From: Lachnospiraceae bacterium
GTDB taxonomy: Bacteria; Bacillota; Clostridia; Lachnospirales; Lachnospiraceae
Direction: 5' to 3'
Length of the DNA: 64,000 nt
Assembly: GCA_910575275.1 (NCBI GenBank)
Contig: CAJTEE010000001.1
Location: forward strand, 496,001 to 560,000
Positions 30,744 through 43,859 of the stretch are shown here, piece after piece. Both the position numbers and the translations under genes were made by a program. The notes beneath the pieces were generated by a model. It searched no databases. It was not told where the DNA came from and was given only the letters and a program-made list of their open reading frames with translations. Positions within the stretch are counted from its first letter, which is position 1, and each line of letters opens with the position of its first letter.

Positions 30744-31214
30744 ATGTCCTTTGATACAGTCAAACAATACTTTGAAGACCTTGGCGCCGGGGATCATGTT
30801 CTCTCCTTCTCCCATTCCAGCGCCACCGTAGAACTGGCCGCCGAGGCTGTCGGCTGCGAACCGGCCCGGATCGCCAAAACCATGTCCTTTCTGCTCGGCG
30901 AGGAGCCGATCCTCATCGTGACCGCCGGGGATGTTAGGATCGACAATCAAAAATTCAAGGCATTCTTTCACCAAAAAGCCAAAATGATCCCCTGGGACCT
31001 CGTAGAAGAATACACAGGCCACGCCCCCGGCGGCGTATGTCCCTTCATGATCAAGGAAAACGTCCGCGTCTACCTCGACGAATCTCTGAAACGCTTTGAC
31101 ATCGTCTACCCGGCCGCCGGAAATGCCAGCAGCGCCGTGCGGCTCACCATCCTGGAGCTTGAGCGATACTCCCGCTGCCAGGATTGGATCGACGTGTGTA
31201 AAGCGGCAGTCTGA
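30744..31214 (+). CDS. YbaK/EbsC-type aminoacyl-tRNA deacylase-like protein
   Basis: 156 residues from ATG 30744. The order of motifs fits the YbaK/ProX editing domain: VELAAEAVGCEPARIAKTMSFL with the catalytic-type Lys, then VRIDNQKFKAFF and the GHAPGGVCPF loop, ending NVRVYLDESLKRFDIVYPAAGN. Relatives hydrolyse mischarged tRNAs such as Cys-tRNA(Pro). First gene of a two-gene operon, 18 nt before the next start. Confidence 0.85.
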   Translation: MSFDTVKQYFEDLGAGDHVLSFSHSSATVELAAEAVGCEPARIAKTMSFLLGEEPILIVTAGDVRIDNQKFKAFFHQKAKMIPWDLVEEYTGHAPGGVCPFMIKENVRVYLDESLKRFDIVYPAAGNASSAVRLTILELERYSRCQDWIDVCKAAV

Positions 31215-31232
31215 TGAAAAAGGAGCCTCTCT

Positions 31233-31919
31233 ATGAAACCGACAAACAGTCCCTGGCATCCCTACCGCCTCCCGGCGGCCTATGTGATCCTGCATACCTT
31301 AAGCTTCCCCCTGTTAGGTCTGTCCGCTCTGGCGGATGCCTTTTTATCCCTCTCCTATCCGCAACAGGCCGCCTCGCTTCGGTTCGTCCGGCTCCATGTA
31401 CTGCTCATCGCACTCTATATACTGCTTCTGTTCCTTGTGGGGGCCGCCCTGATCGTGCGCTCCTTTGCAGACTGCAGGCAAAACCGCGTATCGGTCTGCG
31501 TAAACAGCCTTCTGATCTTAAAGTACGGGATGATCCCGTTTTTTATCATCAACTTCTGTGCCTACTGCTTTTTTTACCTGGTCCTGCTCGTCGCAAGCCG
31601 CGGTACGATCCTGTTCGGCTTCCCGATCCTTCTCGTAACCATAGCCGCGGCTATGTTCCTCACCTGGCTCATCATAATCCCCGGTGCGTTTTATGGAATC
31701 CAGGTGATCCGCCTTGGCAGGCGGCAGGAAAAGCTTGGGCTTGGCGCCGCGCTGTTTCACGGGCTCCTTCAATTTATCTTTCTGCTTGACATCCCAGACA
31801 CCATGTACCTGTCCGTCAAAAAATTTGGCATGGGAAAAAAGTGTGCCTGGCTTGCCGCCGCCCTCTATGCCGGATTTCTGCTTGCACTCACATACGGCTA
31901 CCGGGCGCTTACTGCCTGA
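31233..31919 (+). CDS. Polytopic membrane protein of unknown function
   Basis: 228 residues with five or six hydrophobic segments (about 14-36, 52-75, 95-120, 125-150, 170-190 and 205-222) and short charged loops such as RLGRRQEK. No motif that I recognise. AAAGGAG lies before ATG 31233, which follows the YbaK-like gene by 18 nt, so they are co-transcribed. Not a known transporter family by eye. Confidence 0.6.
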   Translation: MKPTNSPWHPYRLPAAYVILHTLSFPLLGLSALADAFLSLSYPQQAASLRFVRLHVLLIALYILLLFLVGAALIVRSFADCRQNRVSVCVNSLLILKYGMIPFFIINFCAYCFFYLVLLVASRGTILFGFPILLVTIAAAMFLTWLIIIPGAFYGIQVIRLGRRQEKLGLGAALFHGLLQFIFLLDIPDTMYLSVKKFGMGKKCAWLAAALYAGFLLALTYGYRALTA

Positions 31920-31924
31920 ACAGC

Positions 31925-31964
31925 CAAAAGGGACGCCGCGTCAAATAACGCTGCGTCCCTTTTG
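31925..31964. terminator. Bidirectional terminator between the membrane protein and atpC
   Basis: CAAAAGGGACGC (31925-31936) pairs with GCGTCCCTTTTG (31953-31964), 12 bp. A/T-rich runs follow on both strands, and it lies between convergent units. Confidence 0.85.
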
Positions 31965-31972
31965 ATTCTTTT

Positions 31973-32374
31973 TTATTCCTTTGCCAGCGACAGCCGTACA
32001 AGCGCCCTCTTTAAGGCGGCCTCGGCGCGCGCCACATCAATCTCCGCGCTGTTTTCTGACAGACGTCTCTCGGCGCGGATCCTCGCCTCATTCGCCCGCG
32101 CTCCGTCGATGTCCTCCGGCCATTCGCATGCTTCGGCAAGGATCGTCACCTGCTCGGGCAGCACCTGGATAAATCCGGACAGCAGCGCGGCCTTTTTGAC
32201 CTCGCTCCCCTCGTGGATGGACAGGACTCCCGGCAAAACGGCAACGGTTAACGGAATGTGCATCGGGTAAATGCCGAGCTGCCCGTCGGCGGTATTCAAT
32301 TCCACCATAGACGCCTCGCCGTTATAAAACTCCTGATCAGGCGTGATCACCTGAAGCTTCATCGTTTCTGCCAT
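31973..32374 (-). CDS. atpC: F1 ATP synthase epsilon subunit
   Basis: 133 residues. An N-terminal beta-sandwich (LQVITPDQEFYNGEASMVELNTADGQLGIYPMHIPLTVAV) and a C-terminal two-helix domain rich in Ala, Arg and Glu (ARANEARIRAERRL). The epsilon subunit couples rotation to catalysis and inhibits wasteful ATP hydrolysis. Last gene of the atp operon, 11 nt after atpD. Confidence 0.95.
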   Translation of the reverse strand: MAETMKLQVITPDQEFYNGEASMVELNTADGQLGIYPMHIPLTVAVLPGVLSIHEGSEVKKAALLSGFIQVLPEQVTILAEACEWPEDIDGARANEARIRAERRLSENSAEIDVARAEAALKRALVRLSLAKE

Positions 32375-32385
32375 GCTCCCACCCC

Positions 32386-33798
<1,413 letters not shown>

Positions 33799-33813
33799 TC
33801 ATCAAATTTACAT

Positions 33814-34698
33814 CTATCCCTCGATCGCATTCGCACCCGCAATAATCTCTGTCAGCTCCTGCGTGATGGAGCCCTGCCTTGCACGGTTATACTGCAGGGA
33901 CAGCTTGGAGATCATCTCCTCGGCGTTGTTTGTCGCAGAATCCATCGCCGTCATCCGCGCTCCGTTCTCACTGGCCACCGCCTCCAAAAACGCGCCATAG
34001 ATCAGGCTGCTCATATACTTCGGAATAATCGCGTCCAGTACCTCGCTCTCATCCGGCTCATAATTCATCAAAAGCAGATCCGGCTTCTGCATGCTGGCCT
34101 CCGCCCCGTCGTCTGCCGGCTCACTCGCCTGCGCATCCACAGGGAGCAGCTTTATAAGCTTCGGGATCTGGCTCACCGTGTTTTTAAAGGACGTATAGGC
34201 CAGATAAATCTCTCCGATCTCGTTCTTCTCGAACAGCGCCAGAAGCTCCTTTGTGATCTGCATCGCATCGGAGTAAAGCGGCTCGTTGATGACCTCGGAA
34301 TAATCCGCTGTGATCTCGTAGCCCTTCCTCGAAAGCCCGTCACGTCCCTTTCTGCCGACCGCGAAAATCTTCGCATCCTCCATGGAAATCCCGCTTCCCG
34401 CCACCAGACGGACAATGTTGGCGTTGTAGCCGCCCGCAAGGCCGCGGTTTGACGTGATCACGATGACCGCCTTCTTTTTCGAATCCCCTGCCTTCAGGTA
34501 TTTATGTTCAATCCCCTGGGATTTTTTTAACATCTCCTGAATGGTGCGGTACATCTTATTAAAGTACAGTCTGGAATTCTCCGCCCTGGTCCGGGACTTC
34601 TGGAGCTTGACGGTCGCGACAAGCTTCATGGCCTTGGTGATCTGCTCGGTGCTCTCGATGCTGGCTTTCCTGCGCTTAATATCTCTCATGGTTGCCAT
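33814..34698 (-). CDS. atpG: F1 ATP synthase gamma subunit
   Basis: 294 residues. The central rotor shaft. N-terminal coiled coil MATMRDIKRRKASIESTEQITKAMKLVA, Rossmann-like middle with ITSNRGLAGGYNANI, and C-terminal helix ending in LQYNRARQGSITQELTEI, all typical. It starts 15 nt after atpA. Confidence 0.96.
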   Translation of the reverse strand: MATMRDIKRRKASIESTEQITKAMKLVATVKLQKSRTRAENSRLYFNKMYRTIQEMLKKSQGIEHKYLKAGDSKKKAVIVITSNRGLAGGYNANIVRLVAGSGISMEDAKIFAVGRKGRDGLSRKGYEITADYSEVINEPLYSDAMQITKELLALFEKNEIGEIYLAYTSFKNTVSQIPKLIKLLPVDAQASEPADDGAEASMQKPDLLLMNYEPDESEVLDAIIPKYMSSLIYGAFLEAVASENGARMTAMDSATNNAEEMISKLSLQYNRARQGSITQELTEIIAGANAIEG

Positions 34699-34713
34699 GC
34701 TACATCACCCGCC

Positions 34714-36837
<2,124 letters not shown>

Positions 36838-36850
<13 letters not shown>

Positions 36851-37353
36851 GTGCTCTCACCCATTTCCTTTAATGTCTCCTCAATCAGAGCATCCTGAAT
36901 CTTCACATCCATGGAAGCGGCGACTGCCTTTCCTGCCAGTAAGGATGCGATGGAAACGATCTCCGTCTTCACATCCTCCAGGGCCTTCTTCTTCTCCAAA
37001 TCAATCTCACGGTTGGCCCGCTCAAGGATCCGGCCGGCCTCCGTTCTCGCCTCCGCAAGGATCTCCGCCTCCTGCTTTTTGGCCTTTTTACGCGCCTCGT
37101 CTAAGATCTGCTCTGCCTCCTTGTCAACCGATTTAAGCTTTGCCTCATATTCGGCCTTTAAGGAAGCCGCATCCTCCTTATTGGTTTTCGCGTTTTCCAG
37201 ATCGTTTGCGATCTTCTGCCTTCTCTTTTCCAGGAGCTCCCTCGCCGGATTAAACAGCAGGTACGACATGGCAAAAAACAGGATAAAAACGGCAAGTCCC
37301 GTTATTACCACATCATTGATTAACTGAGGGTCAAAATTAATTAACCGTTCCAA
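36838..37353 (-). CDS. atpF: F-ATPase b subunit
   Basis: 171 residues. One N-terminal membrane helix (NDVVITGLAVFILFFAMSYLLF), then a long charged coiled coil of Lys, Glu and Ala that forms the peripheral stalk. Overlaps atpH by 13 nt. Confidence 0.93.
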
Positions 37354-37415
37354 GGTCTGATTTCGCCTCCTTTCCTCTTATCTGTCCGCCTCTTGCGGCC
37401 GCGGTCTTCAAACAA

Positions 37416-38415
<1,000 letters not shown>

Positions 38416-38490
38416 TTCATCTCCTTTCCTTAAAAATTCAGTAACGGTCCGGTCTCCCGCTCCGTTACGTCAATCATACATATATCCCAG

Positions 38491-38904
38491 TCAGGCCGCG
38501 TCATTCCCGGCCCTATGGTTCAGAATTTTGTGTACCAGGGGATACAGATAAGCCCCGGTTTTATTTCCCAGCAAGGCCAGGAAAAACGTCAAAAGATTGA
38601 TTCTCGTAAAGCATCCCAAAACGCCGACCACCGCGGCGGCGGCAAAGATCCGCAGGACTGCGTGCGTCGTCATCTTTTTTCTCGCGTAGTCCTCATCGGC
38701 CGATTCCACGCAGAGCTCCGTCGAATATGCCATGCTGATCAGAAGAAAAACAGCACACACCATACCGGCAAAAATCCCGGCAAACACCATGGGCTCTCTG
38801 AAAAACAGAAGGCAGGCAAGCGACAAAACGAAAGCATGAAGCACGATTCCGATGCTCATCTCAAAAACCTGCTTTTTGGTTTCTTCGCTCATACAATCCG
38901 TCAC
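38491..38904 (-). CDS. atpI: AtpI-like membrane protein of the atp operon
   Basis: 137 residues from GTG 38904, which shares GTGA with the stop of the preceding gene; an ATG at 38892 is possible but its ribosome site is too far. Four membrane helices (about 15-35, 40-60, 84-102 and 105-120). Placed between AtpZ-like and atpB genes, it fits the AtpI role in c-ring assembly or ion supply, although it is poorly conserved. Confidence 0.7.
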   Translation of the reverse strand: MTDCMSEETKKQVFEMSIGIVLHAFVLSLACLLFFREPMVFAGIFAGMVCAVFLLISMAYSTELCVESADEDYARKKMTTHAVLRIFAAAAVVGVLGCFTRINLLTFFLALLGNKTGAYLYPLVHKILNHRAGNDAA

Positions 38905-39191
38905 CAGCCCTTTCTCTTATTCCGCCCTTTTCCGTCTCCGGTCCCGTAAAGCCGTTTCCATTCTTCCTCCCGGGCCTGTTTCTCCTTCTCCTCCTGCTCG
39001 CGCTCCCTGTCAATCGTCCGCTTTGCAAGCCGATAGGCGTTTAAACCGCCCGACAGAATGCCTAACAAAAGGAGCGGCAGCGTCAGGTGAAGCCCGAATC
39101 TTCGCTCCAGCCCGATTCCCGCCAGGACGCAGAGGAGCGTCGGTGTCACAACATGAAAGCCAAGCTGCGTGATCAGTATCAGATTGCCCAA
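38901..39191 (-). CDS. AtpZ/AtpI-family small membrane protein
   Basis: 96 residues with two helices: LITQLGFHVVTPTLLCVLAGIGLERRFGL and LTLPLLLLGILSGGLNAYRLAKR, the AtpZ signature, then a charged tail. The start is TTG 39191 with AGGAGG 12 nt upstream; no ATG is in frame. First gene of the atp operon. AtpZ-type proteins with AtpI are proposed to help load sodium-type c rings or transport magnesium (family literature, not tested here). Confidence 0.75.
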   Translation of the reverse strand: MGNLILITQLGFHVVTPTLLCVLAGIGLERRFGLHLTLPLLLLGILSGGLNAYRLAKRTIDREREQEEKEKQAREEEWKRLYGTGDGKGRNKRKGW

Positions 39192-39227
39192 ACCGCTCTC
39201 ATCCCTCCTGTTTTCGCATTTGAAGCC

Positions 39228-39256
39228 ATTATACTAAATATTTACACATTTGTCCA
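39228..39256 (-). promoter_or_regulatory. Promoter of the atp operon
   Basis: TGGACA (39256-39251), a 17-nt spacer and TATAAT (39233-39228), about 40 nt before the first gene. Confidence 0.75.
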
Positions 39257-39519
39257 TTTCTAAGCGGATTTTTTTAGAGAGATTTTGTTACAGGTTTTTT
39301 GCAAGGTTTTTAGAATCTTTATTTTCCTTTTAGACTTTTTCCACACTTCCGACATATTTTTTCTGTATACTAAAAGCACAATCAAGAAAAGAGGCCGGCG
39401 GCACTGATCGCGCGAACCGTTGCCGGGCTCGACTAACAACCCTTCCGGGACCTTCGGTTTCGGGTTTACATAGATCTCCATGCAGTAACTCTAACACCCC
39501 TTTTTTAGTATTTAAGGCG

Positions 39520-39567
39520 AAGAAACAGGACAGCAGGACGGCCCCCGTCATTGCTGTCCTGTTTCTT
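39520..39567. terminator. Terminator after ktrA
   Basis: A 16-bp perfect stem (39520-39535 with 39552-39567) with an inner GACGG/CCGTC stem; A/T-rich base on both sides. Confidence 0.85.
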
Positions 39568-39575
39568 AACTCTCT

Positions 39576-40226
39576 TTATTTCCCGGCCAGCTTCCGGATA
39601 TCTCTCTGGTTTCCCATGACCATCAACGTCTCCGCCTCGCCGAACACATAGTCCGGATGCGGCATCGGGAACAGATTTCCCTGCCGCTTCACCGCCAGGA
39701 TGCTCACATGGTGTTTGGTGCGGACCTGCAGGGAAAGGATGCTGCAGCCTTCCCAGCCCTCCGGCAGGGCGATCTCATAGATCCCGTACTCCGGCGTCAG
39801 CTCGATGTAATCAAACACGCCCCGGCTGGTCCCGTAGCGGACCGCCAGCCTCTCGGCCACCTCCCGCTCCGCATAGACGACATGGTCGGCACCGTTGCGC
39901 AAAAGCAGTTTTTTATAGATATCCCGCGTTGCTCTCGCGACTACATACTGTGCCCCCAGATCCTTTAATAACACCGTAATTTCCAACGCCGTCTGGAAGC
40001 TGTCACCGATTCCCACAACACACAGATCAAAATTCCGGACGCCCAGAGAACGCAGGAAATCCTCATTTGTCGCATCCCCGATCTGGATATTGCGGATCAC
40101 CGGGGCCAGCTCATCGGCCCGCTCCTCGTTATCCTCCACGGCCATTACCTCATTGCCCTCATCAATCAACTTCATCGCCATATGACGCCCAAAGCGTCCG
40201 AGTCCTATAATCAATATGGATCGCAT
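39576..40226 (-). CDS. ktrA: KtrA-type potassium uptake regulatory subunit
   Basis: 216 residues. An N-terminal RCK-N Rossmann domain starts ILIIGLGRFGRHMAMKL (GxGxxG), then IQIGDATNEDFLRSLG; the C-terminal RCK-C/TrkA-C domain covers about residues 140-216. It forms the octameric ring that gates KtrB in response to ATP/ADP, and c-di-AMP in many Firmicutes. Follows ktrB by 9 nt. Confidence 0.92.
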   Translation of the reverse strand: MRSILIIGLGRFGRHMAMKLIDEGNEVMAVEDNEERADELAPVIRNIQIGDATNEDFLRSLGVRNFDLCVVGIGDSFQTALEITVLLKDLGAQYVVARATRDIYKKLLLRNGADHVVYAEREVAERLAVRYGTSRGVFDYIELTPEYGIYEIALPEGWEGCSILSLQVRTKHHVSILAVKRQGNLFPMPHPDYVFGEAETLMVMGNQRDIRKLAGK

Positions 40227-40235
40227 AAAATCCTC

Positions 40236-41576
40236 CTACCCCATTTGAATTTTTTCGAGCGGCTTGGTCGATGCGGCCGGAACCCGATCCGCCGAAAAGG
40301 CCAGCAGCATCGTCAAAGATCCCGCCCGGCCAAAAATCATCAAAAACGCCAGAATCAGCTTTGAGAGCATGGAAAGCCCCGGTGTAATCCCCAATGTCAG
40401 CCCCACTGTAGCCGCCGCCGATGTGGTTTCAAACAAGACGGTTAAAACAGGCAGCCCCTCGACCGCGGAGATGACAAGCGTCGATACGACCAAAAGCGTC
40501 AGATACATCATAAAAATACAGGACGCCGTTCTTGTAATATCGTCCTCCAGCCGTCTGCCGAATATCTCGATGTTTTTTTTCTTTTTAAACGTCGTAAAAA
40601 TACTCAAAAGCAGAACCATTACCGTGGTCGTCTTAATCCCGCCCGCCGTCGAGCCGGTCGAGCCTCCGATTAACATCAAACATATCATCCAGAAAATGCT
40701 TCCCTCCGAAAGCTTCGTCAGATCCACCGAATTAAAGCCGGCAGTCCGGACCGTTACAGACTGGAACAATGAGGCCAGCGTCTGCTCCCCTGCACTCATC
40801 CCCGCAAAGCCATTGCCACGGGATTCCAAGGCAAAAATCGCCGCCGCTCCGCCAAAAATCAGGAGTGCCGTAGCAGTCAGTACAAGCTTAGAGTGCAGTC
40901 TGAGTCTGGAAAACCGGAAGCGGCTGTCCAAAAGGTCCCGCCAGACAAAGAAACCCAGTCCGCCGATTACGATGAGTCCCATAATCACAAGCTGCACATA
41001 CGCGCTCTGTCCCTCGATCGTCAGAGATGAAAACGGCTCCCTGTAACCCATCAGGTCAAAACCGGCGTTGCAAAAGGCCGAAATCGAGTGGAACACCGCG
41101 TAATAAATCCCGTTTGCCGGGCCCAGACGAGGACAAAAGTACACGGCCAAAAGAAGGGCTCCCGCCGCCTCAATCACGAGCGTTCCCAGGAGGATAAACC
41201 GCGTCATGCGCAGGATTCCTCCCACCTGCGGCGCCGATACGGCCTCCCGCATCAGCACGCGCGAGGACAGCCCAATCTTCTGCCCCGTACACATGATTGA
41301 AAAAAGTGTGATCGTCACAAATCCAAGGCCGCCGACCTGGATCAGCGTCAAAATCACCAGCTGCCCAAACAGGGACCAGTGGCTCCAGGTGTCAAACCGA
41401 ACAAGACCAGTCACACACGCCGCCGACGCCGCGGTAAAAAACGCATCCGAAAAGGCCGTCCACTCTCCCGCTCTCGCCGATGCCGGCAGGCTCAAAAGCA
41501 CGCTGCCGAGCAGGATGATCGCACAATAGCCCACAAGCAGAATCCGCATCGGGGAAAATTTCATCAAACGAAACAT
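40236..41576 (-). CDS. ktrB: KtrB/TrkH-type potassium transporter
   Basis: 446 residues with the four-fold MPM pore repeats: AFFTAASAACVTGLVRFDT, HSISAFCNAGFDLMG, QSVTVRTAGFNSVD and ETTSAAATVGLTLGI carry the selectivity-filter glycines. GGSTGSTAGGIKTTT is the gating-loop region. Together with KtrA it imports potassium, sodium-coupled in studied species. GGAGATTC precedes the start. A GCCGGG/CCCGGC hairpin lies in its short leader (about 41597-41626). Confidence 0.93.
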   Translation of the reverse strand: MFRLMKFSPMRILLVGYCAIILLGSVLLSLPASARAGEWTAFSDAFFTAASAACVTGLVRFDTWSHWSLFGQLVILTLIQVGGLGFVTITLFSIMCTGQKIGLSSRVLMREAVSAPQVGGILRMTRFILLGTLVIEAAGALLLAVYFCPRLGPANGIYYAVFHSISAFCNAGFDLMGYREPFSSLTIEGQSAYVQLVIMGLIVIGGLGFFVWRDLLDSRFRFSRLRLHSKLVLTATALLIFGGAAAIFALESRGNGFAGMSAGEQTLASLFQSVTVRTAGFNSVDLTKLSEGSIFWMICLMLIGGSTGSTAGGIKTTTVMVLLLSIFTTFKKKKNIEIFGRRLEDDITRTASCIFMMYLTLLVVSTLVISAVEGLPVLTVLFETTSAAATVGLTLGITPGLSMLSKLILAFLMIFGRAGSLTMLLAFSADRVPAASTKPLEKIQMG

Positions 41577-41633
41577 TTTTAGAATCTCCTATCAAAGCCG
41601 GGGGGAGCCTAAGAGGGCTTTCCCGGCCTGCAA

Positions 41634-41663
41634 AAAGGCCGCCCGGTCGAGGGGACGGCCTTT
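41634..41663. terminator. Terminator after the PepT-like peptidase
   Basis: AAAGGCCG (41634-41641) pairs with CGGCCTTT (41656-41663). On the minus strand a T-run follows. Confidence 0.75.
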
Positions 41664-41673
41664 CTTTCTTTAA

Positions 41674-42780
41674 TTAATGAGTCATGAGATCAAGCACCAG
41701 CTCTGCACATTTGTTCAGATTGCCGATCGTGATCGTCTCGCTCGTAGTATGTACCTTTGCCATACCCGTGGATAAAACAACCGCCTTGATTCCATGAAGC
41801 GCCATCACATTGGCGTCGCTGCCTCCGCCGCCCTTGGCGATCACCGGCGTAATCCCCAGACGCTCAAAGGACTCCAGCGTCCGCACAATGAGCGGGTCGT
41901 TGTTTTCGATATTGAAGCTCACATAGTTTGTGCGCGGATCATATTCGAGCGTCGCTCCCATCTCGTCGCAGGCTTCCTGCAGGCACTGTCTGATATGCTC
42001 GGCCTGTGCATTTAATTTGTCCAGATTGCGGCTGCGCACTTCTGCGATCAGTTCTACCTTCTCCGGAACGATGTTGGTCGCATATTCTGCCTTCAGTGTG
42101 CCGATGTTGCATGTCGTCTCCTCGTCGATCCGCAGAAGATTCATCTTTGCAATCCCCTTTGCCGCTACCTGGATCGCGCTGATTCCATCCTCAGGCGCAA
42201 GCCCCGCATGAGAGGAGCGCCCAATGATCGTTGCGAAAATCTTGATCTGGCCCGGGCCGCAGGTGATGATCTTTCCCACATCCCCACTGGCATCAAAGAC
42301 CATGGCATCCTTGCCCTTCAGCATGCCATAATCCATGTTCTTTGCGCCCATCATGCCGCCTTCCTCGCTGATCGTAAACAGGATCTCCGTATTGCGGCAC
42401 GGCAGGTTCTTCTCCTTAATTACACGGGCCGCCTCCATAATGGCAGCGATTCCGGATTTATCGTCTCCTGCAAGAACGGTCGAGCCGTCGGTACGGATCA
42501 CACCCTCCTCGATAATCGGCTTGATGCCGTTACCGGGAACCACCGTATCCATGTGTGCGCACATAATGACCGGATCCCCGGGAATCGTCCCCGGTATAAA
42601 GGCATGTACATTGCAGCCGTTTGAACCGTAATTTGCGCCCGCCTGGTCTGTCTGGACCTCAAGCCCCAGGGCCTTCAGATCCGCTACCAGTTTTTCCCCC
42701 ATTGCCTTCTCATTCTTCGTCTCGCTGTCGATCTGTACATACTCTAAAAACGTATCGAGCAGCCTTTTTTCGTTAATCAT
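41674..42780 (-). CDS. M20-family tripeptidase (PepT-like)
   Basis: 368 residues. The metal site reads VIMCAHMDTVVPG and STVLAGDDKSGIAAIMEA, with the catalytic Glu pair in FTISEEGGMMGAKNMD; the dimerisation domain starts about residue 175 (GRSSHAGLAPEDGISA). This matches the tripeptide aminopeptidase branch common in Clostridia. Cytoplasmic (no signal peptide). Distinct from the amidohydrolase at 27 kb. Confidence 0.88.
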   Translation of the reverse strand: MINEKRLLDTFLEYVQIDSETKNEKAMGEKLVADLKALGLEVQTDQAGANYGSNGCNVHAFIPGTIPGDPVIMCAHMDTVVPGNGIKPIIEEGVIRTDGSTVLAGDDKSGIAAIMEAARVIKEKNLPCRNTEILFTISEEGGMMGAKNMDYGMLKGKDAMVFDASGDVGKIITCGPGQIKIFATIIGRSSHAGLAPEDGISAIQVAAKGIAKMNLLRIDEETTCNIGTLKAEYATNIVPEKVELIAEVRSRNLDKLNAQAEHIRQCLQEACDEMGATLEYDPRTNYVSFNIENNDPLIVRTLESFERLGITPVIAKGGGGSDANVMALHGIKAVVLSTGMAKVHTTSETITIGNLNKCAELVLDLMTH

Positions 42781-42822
42781 AGCATACCCCTTTCTTAAAT
42801 AAAATATTTACAGTTGCATTGG

Positions 42823-43452
42823 TTACATAATACCCATTATTATAGAAGAAACCCGTTTGAAATCATATTGGGCTTCCTTCACACCCGACTGTTTTCGATA
42901 CCAGCCCTTTAACTCCTGATACGTCGTCGAAAACGAACCATAGCCGAGATACAACTCCGGCGTCTGATAGTTGTCAGCGAACACTACCATCGGCATGATC
43001 TTTACACGTGTAACCCCCTTCGTTTCCAGGACCGCAGCAAGCTCTGCCGCGCCCTTTTTCAGCAGAATAAGCGGATTGGGAAATTCCTCCTTGCGCTTTG
43101 GATCCTCCCGGCGCCAAACCTCCCCATCCGGCGTTCCGTAGATCTTGGTTCCCCAGCCGAACGCATGCACCAGATAAATTCCGCTCTTGTCAGCCAAAAG
43201 TGCATCAAACGTCATATCTCCAGCCGGAAGACGGAGCGTCACATTTTCTTTTAATAAATACGGTTTTTTTGCAAGTTTTCTGAGCTTTTTGGCTACCTTC
43301 CTGACTGCCTTTCCATGGTTCCGCTGGCGGTTCATATGCTTCGTGATCAGAACAAAGATGAGCGCCCCCGCAAAGATAAAGAAAAAAAACATCAAATAGT
43401 CGTTCAGTGTGCGCAGCTTCCATGCCTGAAAGTCATTGCCAAAAAAGTTCAT
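42823..43452 (-). CDS. Membrane-anchored NERD-like protein
   Basis: 209 residues. One N-terminal membrane helix (YLMFFFFIFAGALIFVLI), a basic linker rich in Lys and Arg, then a domain like the nuclease-related NERD fold: MTFDALLADKSGIYLVHAFGWGTKIYG...GEVWRRED...FPNPLILLKKGAAEL. In NERD proteins the segment after the GIYVIE strand carries the nuclease E-x-K; here it is VHAFGWG, so catalysis is doubtful. Its upstream region carries dispersed-repeat copy B. Confidence 0.6.
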   Translation of the reverse strand: MNFFGNDFQAWKLRTLNDYLMFFFFIFAGALIFVLITKHMNRQRNHGKAVRKVAKKLRKLAKKPYLLKENVTLRLPAGDMTFDALLADKSGIYLVHAFGWGTKIYGTPDGEVWRREDPKRKEEFPNPLILLKKGAAELAAVLETKGVTRVKIMPMVVFADNYQTPELYLGYGSFSTTYQELKGWYRKQSGVKEAQYDFKRVSSIIMGIM

Positions 43453-43558
43453 CGACTTCCTCCTCGTATCTTTGATTCGTAAAAAATAATATAGTTAATT
43501 CTACCATGAAACACGTGTAAACGCAAGGAGGAGATTGTAGCAGAAAAATAAGCTTTTC

Positions 43559-43619
43559 GGGCTGCTATCTGTGCCGCAAATGCGAAGATGCAGGCCGAAT
43601 TGTCACATAAGAATCAGAC
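43559..43619 (+). repeat. Dispersed repeat, copy B
   Basis: Similar to 26861-26911: the same GGCTGCTATCTG start, GATGCAGGC core and TGTCACATAA-AATCAGA end, with about 12 extra nt inside. It ends within the stop codon of the carrier-protein-like remnant, so it marks a rearrangement border. Confidence 0.6.
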
Positions 43620-43859
43620 TCTGCTTTCCAAATAGCTCACAATATCTTTCACAATAATGAAGGTCCGGAGCGTCTGATCGGGAATTTCGATTTGAAATTC
43701 ATCCTCAAATATGGAAGATTCCGGGTCAAAATGGCAGATCAAAAGCAGCACGTCCCGGGCTGCCTCATCGACGGGCGTAAACTCCACATACATATCCGAC
43801 CTGATTAAGTAGTCCAGTACAATCCCAAGCTGTACGATCCCCCTGATCCTCTGGGCCAA
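43614..43859 (-). pseudogene. Acyl-carrier-protein-like remnant
   Basis: 81 codons. The C-terminal part (FEDEFQIEIPDQTLRTFIIVKDIVSYLESRV) is the second half of an acyl or peptidyl carrier protein. The D-S-L motif that bears phosphopantetheine should lie just before it but is missing: the text there is ICHFDPESSI. Its N-terminus runs out of the truncated adenylation domain, so this looks like a fused remnant and cannot be a working carrier. Confidence 0.5.

Larger units (their letters stand above)
39192..39575. other. Intergenic region with a compact GC-rich structured island
   Basis: 384 bp without a convincing gene. From right to left it holds the ktrA terminator, a GC-rich island (about 39390-39475) that folds well in the plus sense, an AT-rich stretch and the atp promoter. 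In the island CCGGCGGC pairs with GTTGCCGG, and CCGGGACC with GGTTTCGG around a UUC loop. A weak GGGTTTA/TAACACCC stem followed by CTTTTTT (to about 39506) could end a plus-strand RNA of about 130 nt; a TATACT box lies at 39365-39370 but no good -35. Confidence 0.4.

Noticed and set aside
39390-39475. SRP RNA-like words (GGTCCCGGAAGGG) on the minus strand
   Set aside because: The SRP helix 8 consensus is not met in order; resemblance limited to a few bases.
39260-39481. 73-codon minus-strand frame in the atp-ktrA gap
   Set aside because: It has one hydrophobic stretch, but its ribosome site is missing and it crosses the structured island.
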